Origin: Asterionellopsis glacialis
Taxonomy: Eukaryota; Bacillariophyta; Plagiogrammaphyceae; Rhaphoneidales; Asterionellopsidaceae
Direction of reading: 5' to 3'
DNA: 13,544 nucleotides
NCBI GenBank assembly: GCA_014885115.2
Contig: WKLE02003333.1
Coordinates: 1-13,544, forward strand
Shown: in pieces, positions 7,960 through 13,544 of the stretch
Layout of the letters: every line of letters starts with the position of its first letter
Position numbering within the stretch: position 1 is the first letter of the stretch
The notes under the pieces: generated by a model
Told to the model about the DNA's origin: nothing
Databases searched by the model: none
What the model saw: the letters and a program-made list of their open reading frames with translations, nothing else
Position numbers and translations under genes: made by a program

Positions 7960-8952
7960 CTTAACAATAAGAGTCTATCTATTAATTCCCAACGTCGATA
8001 CAACAAACACGAACCAACGTAAACCTTCCAATGTACGGACCGTCGGCCTCGAGGATAATCCTATGCGTTTTATCGTCTTGTTGTTTTGATGGAGTAGTTG
8101 ACTGGTTCTTGCAAAATAGAAACAAGCGTTAAAATTCCCAACGCATACCCATTATGGGTGATTATAAGTTTAAGCATAAATGAATAAATCTATTCAGAAT
8201 GCCACCTGTGTTTGCGGCATAGTGGTCGGCTCGGAGTCTTGGTTAACGCATTGAGGTTGCCTCCATACGAGCATCCAACGCTCCAACGCATGGAGAAAGC
8301 GGCATATATGCCTACATATCTGTATACTTATATTTCATTCACAACTCATCGGGCGATCTTGCCAGCTACGGTATTTACAAGACACCGGAACCTGAAGATT
8401 TTTTTCACAGGTACGTGCATGGTTCAGCCAGTTACCATACCTTGGGTAGACATGCATGCGTGCTACCTTGTAAAAGAGGTGCACTCACATAACGGTTTTC
8501 TGAACTCATCCTCAGGTAGTGTGAATTGGGGTACAGGTAGTGCAACTCTAAATCCCCCATAGTATCAACTCACAAACAATTTTCTGCAAGGGAACATGTA
8601 TGGAAAGGCCACAAAAGGCTCTTTCTTTTAGTAAAAATTTGACAAATATTTCTGTATGACCTCACAAAATTTCGTTCACAAATTTGTTCTTCTGTATTGA
8701 CAACATTCTCGCCAAAACTAGACAACTAAAGAGACGTAGATGACAAACCCGAATTCTATTTCATTCTTCTGATTTACAACCTAATGTTTTGAAGCAATGC
8801 GCATTGTTTCTTAAACATAACTTACTGGCGAAAACAACCTTTCAGAATTCCTAGCTCGAAAAGGAAACTCATAACTTTTTGTATACTTTGACAACTTTTT
8901 TGGAAATATCATTTCGAAAGGATCGACACGAAGTAGAGGAGCAAAATCTTCC

Positions 8953-11665
8953 CTAGCAAGAAATACCCAACGACAATAAATACTTTTGTAAACCAACCAA
9001 TTGACAATCACCCTCCTTGCAATACAAAGCCACGACAACTTGCGTCATAAGTTCTGCTACACCCTGATCCCACATGCCCTTCTCACGCGCCTGCCGTAAC
9101 ATAATTGCACAATCTTCAGTACATCGAGGAATTCGTTGTGTCAACGAAAATAATGTATCTGTCAAACGTTTCTTTTGTGCATATGGTAATGGAACTGTAG
9201 GATACTGATATGCTGCCAAATCCGTAGGAAGGGAAGATGAGACCGACCGAAATTGTTCTGGGCGAAGTTGTACACAAGTCTTTCTCATTTGCGAGCGATA
9301 AAAAGGACGAGGAGTAGTATTATTATCATTAGCGTGGGAAGACGTAAGTTCAGGAGAAGGAGAATGCAATGCTTGTTTTTCGTTGTTGACCTTGCTGGTG
9401 TTAGTTTTATTCGGAGGTTGCAGCAGGACTTCCTCGGAATGCGAATCATGATGGTTCTCTATATCATCATCTGCTACATTAGATTGGTGGTGATGGGACG
9501 GTGTACATGCAGGAGAGCTTAACAAGGATGATGTTGGAGAGTTCTGGATAGGTTCTCCGGTTGTACCACTCGTGGTACCGCTTCCTTCTCCAAGACCCTT
9601 TTCTACTTGTTCTTGTTGTTGATAGGGATGGAGACGTCGATGGTGATGCTCAGATGTACTTGATAACGAAGAAAGTTCAGCCTGACCAGAAGAATCGTAT
9701 GACACAAAATTATTCATTTGGTTTAGTGGAGGAGCAAGCTTCCCAGGTTCATGTGATGAAAAGGAGTTCACTGCTGGGTATACCATGACACCAATACTTC
9801 TCTGAAGAGAACGTCGGAAGGGACAGCTGTGATTTTGTTTGGGTTGTCCACATAACTTGCATCTGTATTTCATTTTGGGAGGTTCCGTGCCTGAAGAAAA
9901 TGCAATTACTGAGTTTGTAGGACTTGTCGTACCCGTACCCGATGATTCTACCGGCCATTCGGCATCAGCTGCACCATTATTTTCTCCTTCTATAGAATTA
10001 GCAAAATGGTGCTGTTCTTCATTATCTTTGCCTATAGTTCTCCTGCTTTTTTTATCCTTTGGTTGCTTGGCTACTGGAGAAGAAGAGGCTGCTGATGTAT
10101 GCGATTGATGGAGACTGGGATGAGATGAAGTTACCAAAGGCTCAACATGCACCGGAGGGTTTTCCTCAACATCCCAACTAATATGACTCCCCGTTTGGAA
10201 ATAACGTCGATCAAATCGTTGATCGTATAACTGTTTCTGACGCAAAGACCGCATCATGTGTACTTCGTGGCCTGCAGAACTTTGGGGGCGAAAAATAGAC
10301 GGACTCATGGGTTCACGAGGTGTTACAGACCCCCCGAAAAAACAGACTGCTGCTTCAACTCGCCGTGACGCAATTGTAGAGTCTCTTGCATTTGGTTCCA
10401 CAGACTAAGAAAGAGGGAAATAGGAAAACGTTGCCATAGTAATGAGCCTAGAATTTGGTTCACCAGTCTTGACACATTTCGATTGAAAGACAAATACTTA
10501 CCGTATTCCCTTTATAAACATGCACATGGGAGAAAGGGCTCATTTGCATGGGACAAGATTCAGCTGCACGTAAGCATGGTAACAAAAACACAAATCCATC
10601 AAATGCTTTCTTATTTGATTTCAAAACAAATATCGGATTTGAAATGTTCCTATCTGCAAACTTATACCCTTGCTGTTGTTGAGAGTGATTTAGATTAGGT
10701 TGGTTGTATAATAAGGGCTTATCGTTCCTAGATGATTTTTCTCGAGACTTTGCAGTAGCCGAGGAAGACTTTTTGTTATGATTTTGAGCAATGTAGGGTG
10801 GGTGAGTTTTTGGTTCGTTGGTATGGCGGCTTTCTGCTGTTGGCGTCGGTTGTGTCAACGAATAAATCCGCCGATGACCCTGGTGATCCGTTGTCGAATC
10901 CATATTGCTGGTGCTTTCATATGAATTGAGCTTGATAGGAGAAATATCACCAATCGACGAACTACAGGATCTTGTGTGACCAAGAGCTGGGAGTGAAATG
11001 TCGATCTCAGTACGGTCAGAAGTGGACGGCAGACGGACATCGTGATGATGCGACTTCCCCTCTTTATCTAGGCCCTCTTCTTCTCTGCGCATATCCTGAA
11101 TACACGTATCAGAATCGCTCAATGTGTCAAAAGAATGTGCAAAGAAAGTAAGGAGACCAGCAGCTTCTTCTTGGTTAGCGCGTTGCTGTTTTTGCTTTTG
11201 TGGTAGTTTTGTTGGAGTAGTAGTAGTAGGTGAGCGAAAGATTTGATGGTGATTTTGAGGTATTTGGTGTTGCTCTTGCTGCAATAGTGGACTCCAATTT
11301 TGATCACATAGTTCAGCCTCCATGGATCCAGTTGGAGAAGCTAATATGGAAGAAAACTGGCGAAGACCACCATTACCACTACTAGACGGTGGCGGAGGGT
11401 CCCTTTCTGTCTTCAACTGCTTCTTTTCATTAGTAGTATTAAAAGGGTTACTACATGGATGTTCGTAGTCTTTCATTAGTGAATTATTTGTGTCGCGATC
11501 TTCCTTACTACTTTGGCTGTGATTTACCTCGAGTTCGTTTGGTCCCTGTTTTGTATACCTGGGCCTTTCCAGAATTTTCGTAACAGCGACTACATCATCA
11601 TCGTTGCTGTCATCTGATAGCGTCTTTGACCTATCAGTAACAATCCGGGATGTTTGATCGTCCAT
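8953..11665 (-). CDS. Paralog B: CX2CX6HXC zinc-motif protein, two coding exons
   Basis: Exon 1 (11665-10502, 388 codons) starts at an ATG followed by acidic residues, as in paralog A. Exon 2 (10404-8953, 483 codons plus stop) joins it across a 97-nt intron, giving 871 residues. Exon 1 holds Ser/Asn/Gln-rich disordered sequence, the SFDTL island (about 170-187) and the AF..FVFLLPCLRAA island (about 343-372). Exon 2 holds RRVEAAVCFFGG, ISWDVEENPPV, the zinc motif (C570, C573, H580, C582) with its extension, and the C-terminal domain (about 766-871) ending GISC. The order matches paralog A, and only the joined exons give all six islands, which supports the splice. It lacks the RGG-like segment of A. 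The GTG at 10401 that could appear to start exon 2 is internal coding sequence, not a start. Product function is unknown; a nuclear or RNA-linked scaffold is a guess. Confidence 0.85.
9811..9885 (-). other. Zinc-motif island of paralog B
   Basis: This segment encodes C570-x2-C573-x6-H580-x-C582 within a core (CKLCGQPKQNHSC) that differs by one residue from paralog A. The following SLQRSIG, MVYPAVN and EPG..AP..MNNFVS segments are also shared. This is the most conserved stretch between the two proteins. Confidence 0.7.
10405..10501 (-). other. Spliceosomal intron in paralog B (97 nt, phase 0)
   Basis: On the minus strand the donor reads ACG|GTAAGTATTTG, with the intron starting at 10501. The acceptor reads TTTCCCTCTTTCTTAG|TCTGTGG, with the intron ending at 10405. 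The length of 97 nt is not a multiple of three, and removing it joins two different open frames exactly at codon boundaries. Protein homology with paralog A continues across the junction. Paralog A shows no intron in the matching interval. Confidence 0.85.
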
Positions 11666-12433
11666 CGCAGAAATCTTCAGACCAGGTGATAGATTACAAC
11701 GTCAACAAAAGCCAAGGTATTATATTATTCGAAAAACAAGGGAACAACAATGTCAAACCCTGTGTCATCAACAACTTACCTTAATTTGTGTTGGTGAGAT
11801 GTTGATATTGCAAACATTTTATTGTTGAATTGGAACGGAGCGACTCGCAATGGTATGCTCCGTATATGAAGCCGACTCCCTTTCCTTTGCACTTGTGATT
11901 GATTCTCGTGATCTTCTCATCTTCTCCGCATTTTCTGCATCACCAGTAAAGATATCGTTCGGAGTGCGAGTGTGTGATCGGAGTGATCTTTTACTCCCAA
12001 AAGTATGAAACCAGTCATGTTTCATATGATGCGGGATTGAAACTCGACTCTTCACTCCTCAGTAGTCTAGTAAACTAAAAACAGGTAGACAACACAAGGA
12101 GCCAAAAAATGACAAGGGCAGGCAGAAAGACAGATAAAAATTGTCTCTAAAAAAGTTCGAAAAACAGGTTGTTTTCAGTTTTCAATAGTGTGAATGGATT
12201 CTCTCCCTAGGAGATTTTTCCTGTCGTTCTTCTCCAGACTTTGTCGGCTTCGTGTGTTTCGTGTCATAGTCAGCATCGCAGGTCGTCGGACTAGTTGTAG
12301 TCACTGAAGACAGCGAAGGATAATATCATTAGGCAACACAACCGTAACAGGTAATGACAAGGACGACTGGGATTCATCATTAATAGTTTACTCGAACGCC
12401 GAGGTTTTCATACAGGGCATACATAGACACACC
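11666..12433. promoter_or_regulatory. Divergent leader/promoter region between paralog B and the FAF2-like gene
   Basis: This 768-bp gap lies between two divergent ATGs. The left part holds the leader of paralog B with its candidate intron; the right part holds the leader of the FAF2-like gene. No clear TATA box is seen on either strand. On the plus strand a 37-codon uORF runs from 12194 to the TGA at 12305-12307. A possible leader intron is bounded by CAG|GTAATG at 12351 and CATACAG near 12415. A 78-codon minus-strand frame (12055-11819) has no recognisable domain and is more likely leader or noise than a gene. Confidence 0.45.
11675..11779 (-). other. Candidate 5'-leader intron of paralog B
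   Basis: On the minus strand the donor TTAAG|GTAAGTTGTTG starts at 11779 and matches the donor region in the leader of paralog A. The likely acceptor is CTGAAG ending at 11675, 9 nt before the ATG, giving 105 nt; its pyrimidine tract is poor, so the acceptor is less certain than the donor. Confidence 0.5.
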
Positions 12434-13544
12434 ATGGCTGCAGCAACAGGATCGACTCAGCAAGCGGCGGAAATCGCAAATAATTCTCCTCGCGGTGGAA
12501 CTGCTTGGTGGCTGAGGGTCATTACATTGATTCTCCGCATTATCCTTTGGCCTTTACGTCGTTTAATGTTATTGACCTTTCCAGATGGTACATATGATGG
12601 TCTTTCCCCTGCTGTTACAGCGAAAGCTGTTCAGGCATTTTGTTCACAGCTGCTCGAGCTTGCAACCACTCCATCGCAAACCGCACTTGCAAGAGATGCC
12701 TTTGGATCTTCGGCTCTAGGATTTTCCGCCCTCCGAGCAGAGGCTGTCAATTCGTCCTCCTTAATACTTGTATATCTGCACAGTCCTCTGCATCGAAAAG
12801 GAAACGCGACATTGAAACGACTATTACTTGACGAAAGCATTCTAAGCTACATTAATGGTCAAAACAACCTTTGCACCATGGGAGTGTCAATCCATACAGC
12901 ACAGGGTGCCAACTTGGCGCAAATGTTATCGGCTACAGCCTATCCAGTCCTTGCTCTGCTTCAACCAAGTCAGAGAGATGTGCAACTATTGTTTAAGGCG
13001 CAAGGGCCACTTTTGCAGGATATTGCTCCTATGACTCTTTTAGGTTATCTTCAGACGTCAATCCAACGCCATCGGGCTCACTTGGATCAAGCTGAGGCTA
13101 GGAGAGTTGTTAGAGAACAAGAGGCACAACTTCGACGGGAACAAGATGCTGAATATCAAGAAACGTTGCGTCAAGATCAAGAACGACATCGTATGCGGCA
13201 AGAAGCATTGGAAGCGGAAAGGAAACGTCAAGAAGAGTTTGAACAGGAACAACAACGATTGGCAGATGAGGAGCAAAATAAATTGCAAAAAGCCAAAGAT
13301 CTCCTTCAGCCAGAACCATCATCAGGAGGGACAAGGATTCGTTTTGTTTTACCAAATGGGAAAAAGGTGGATAGGCGATTCAATTCGGACGAGCCTGTTG
13401 CAAGTTTACGAGCATTCCTTACGGTTCATTGTGAAGAGAATTCTGTAGATATTAAGAATTTTGGTTTGTCCACTAGTTATCCAAAGAAGTCCTATGAGGA
13501 AAGTGAAGATGATAAAACATTGGAGGAAGCTGGAATTTCACCAC
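12434..13544 (+). CDS. FAF2/UBXD8-like UBX-domain protein (C-terminus beyond window)
   Basis: The frame is open from the ATG at 12434 (context CACACCATGG) to the window edge, giving 370 residues. A stop at 12305-12307 and no other in-frame ATG lie upstream. Residues about 25-46 form a hydrophobic Trp/Arg-flanked segment like the FAF2 membrane hairpin. Residues about 62-215 are a UAS (thioredoxin-like) domain with a VYLHSPLH strand and a YPVLALL strand. Residues about 215-290 are a charged Glu/Arg/Gln coiled coil. A UBX domain begins near 301 (RIRFVLPNGKKVDRRF) and is cut by the window. FAF2 is known as an ER and lipid-droplet adaptor that recruits p97/Cdc48 through UBX in ER-associated degradation. 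The usual N-terminal UBA domain is absent from the visible frame; an upstream exon could supply it. The p97-binding loop reads YPKK rather than the usual FPR. Family assignment is strong. Confidence 0.87.
   Translation, partial: MAAATGSTQQAAEIANNSPRGGTAWWLRVITLILRIILWPLRRLMLLTFPDGTYDGLSPAVTAKAVQAFCSQLLELATTPSQTALARDAFGSSALGFSALRAEAVNSSSLILVYLHSPLHRKGNATLKRLLLDESILSYINGQNNLCTMGVSIHTAQGANLAQMLSATAYPVLALLQPSQRDVQLLFKAQGPLLQDIAPMTLLGYLQTSIQRHRAHLDQAEARRVVREQEAQLRREQDAEYQETLRQDQERHRMRQEALEAERKRQEEFEQEQQRLADEEQNKLQKAKDLLQPEPSSGGTRIRFVLPNGKKVDRRFNSDEPVASLRAFLTVHCEENSVDIKNFGLSTSYPKKSYEESEDDKTLEEAGISP

Larger units (their letters stand above)
7243..8952. other. Intergenic region: paralog A leader/promoter and paralog B 3' region
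   Basis: About 1.7 kb separates the two minus-strand paralogs. The right part (about 8700-8952) should hold the 3' UTR of paralog B. The part left of about 8000 should hold the leader and leader intron(s) of paralog A, with its promoter upstream. The longest open frame (8212-8562, plus, 116 codons) starts with TTG and has no recognisable domain or coding-like composition. I see no tRNA-like cloverleaf, rRNA, transposon end or long inverted repeat. It may contain a non-coding RNA that I cannot recognise. Confidence 0.55.

Noticed and set aside
8200..8300. A possible tRNA-like sequence near the GGTCGGCTCGG stretch.
   Set aside because: No T-arm GGTTCRA box or paired acceptor stem could be found on either strand.
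8212..8562. 116-codon plus-strand frame in the intergenic region.
   Set aside because: It starts with TTG, has no recognisable domain and no supporting start context. The first ATG is well inside, leaving under 100 codons.
10399..10401. GTG as a start codon for a separate 482-residue gene.
   Set aside because: It lies just inside a good AG acceptor. The upstream exon holds two islands shared with paralog A, so this is exon 2 of one gene.
3484..11665. Reading paralogs A and B as a retroelement Gag because of the zinc motif.
   Set aside because: The spacing CX2CX6HXC differs from the retroviral CX2CX4HX4C knuckle, and no protease, reverse transcriptase, integrase or terminal repeat is present.
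11819..12055. 78-codon minus-strand frame upstream of paralog B.
   Set aside because: It ends before the leader donor at 11779 and cannot be joined in frame to paralog B by the splice seen. It has no recognisable domain and lies where a leader is expected.

Overview
This is nuclear DNA from a eukaryote with short GT-AG introns and large, low-complexity-rich proteins. The two minus-strand proteins carry a short CX2CX6HXC zinc motif in a context that I associate with stramenopiles, and compact genes with introns of about 100 nt fit a diatom. The lineage is an inference (moderate confidence); no species is claimed.

Layout. (1) 177-3338, plus strand: an intronless gene for a 1053-residue membrane protein. 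It has about 640 residues of acidic, Gln-, Pro- and Tyr-rich disordered sequence, then a multi-pass C-terminal domain with the EExxK, distal Glu and His signatures of PrsW-type intramembrane glutamic proteases. A 15-codon upstream ORF overlaps its start. (2) 3484-7242, minus strand, convergent with gene 1: a 1252-residue, mostly disordered, zinc-motif protein (called paralog A here). (3) 7243-8952: 1.7 kb without a convincing gene, holding the 5' leader and promoter of A and the 3' region of the next gene. (4) 8953-11665, minus strand: paralog B, 871 residues, two coding exons joined across a 97-nt phase-0 intron. (5) 11666-12433: divergent intergenic and leader region. (6) 12434 to the window end, plus strand: the first 370 residues of a FAF2/UBXD8-like protein with membrane hairpin, UAS, coiled coil and a partial UBX domain.

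The most interesting content is the A/B pair. The proteins differ greatly in length and in disordered filler but share six islands in the same order: an SFD(S/T)L motif, an AF..FLLP.L hydrophobic motif, an RRV..AVC.FGG motif, an SW..EE.PPV motif, the zinc motif with a nearly identical extension of about 45 residues, and a helical C-terminal domain of about 105 residues ending in Cys. The C-terminal domain resembles, by eye, the SRA1/Sec31 C-terminal helical bundle. Both genes also seem to carry a 5'-leader intron whose donor region shares the 11-mer GTAAGTTGTTG. This looks like an old tandem duplication of an undescribed protein family, possibly nuclear or RNA-associated.

No pathway links all four genes. 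A PrsW-like protease and a FAF2-like ERAD/lipid-droplet adaptor could both act at the endoplasmic reticulum, but the genes are not adjacent and eukaryotic neighbours are weak evidence. I found no rRNA, tRNA, transposon, viral or CRISPR sequence.
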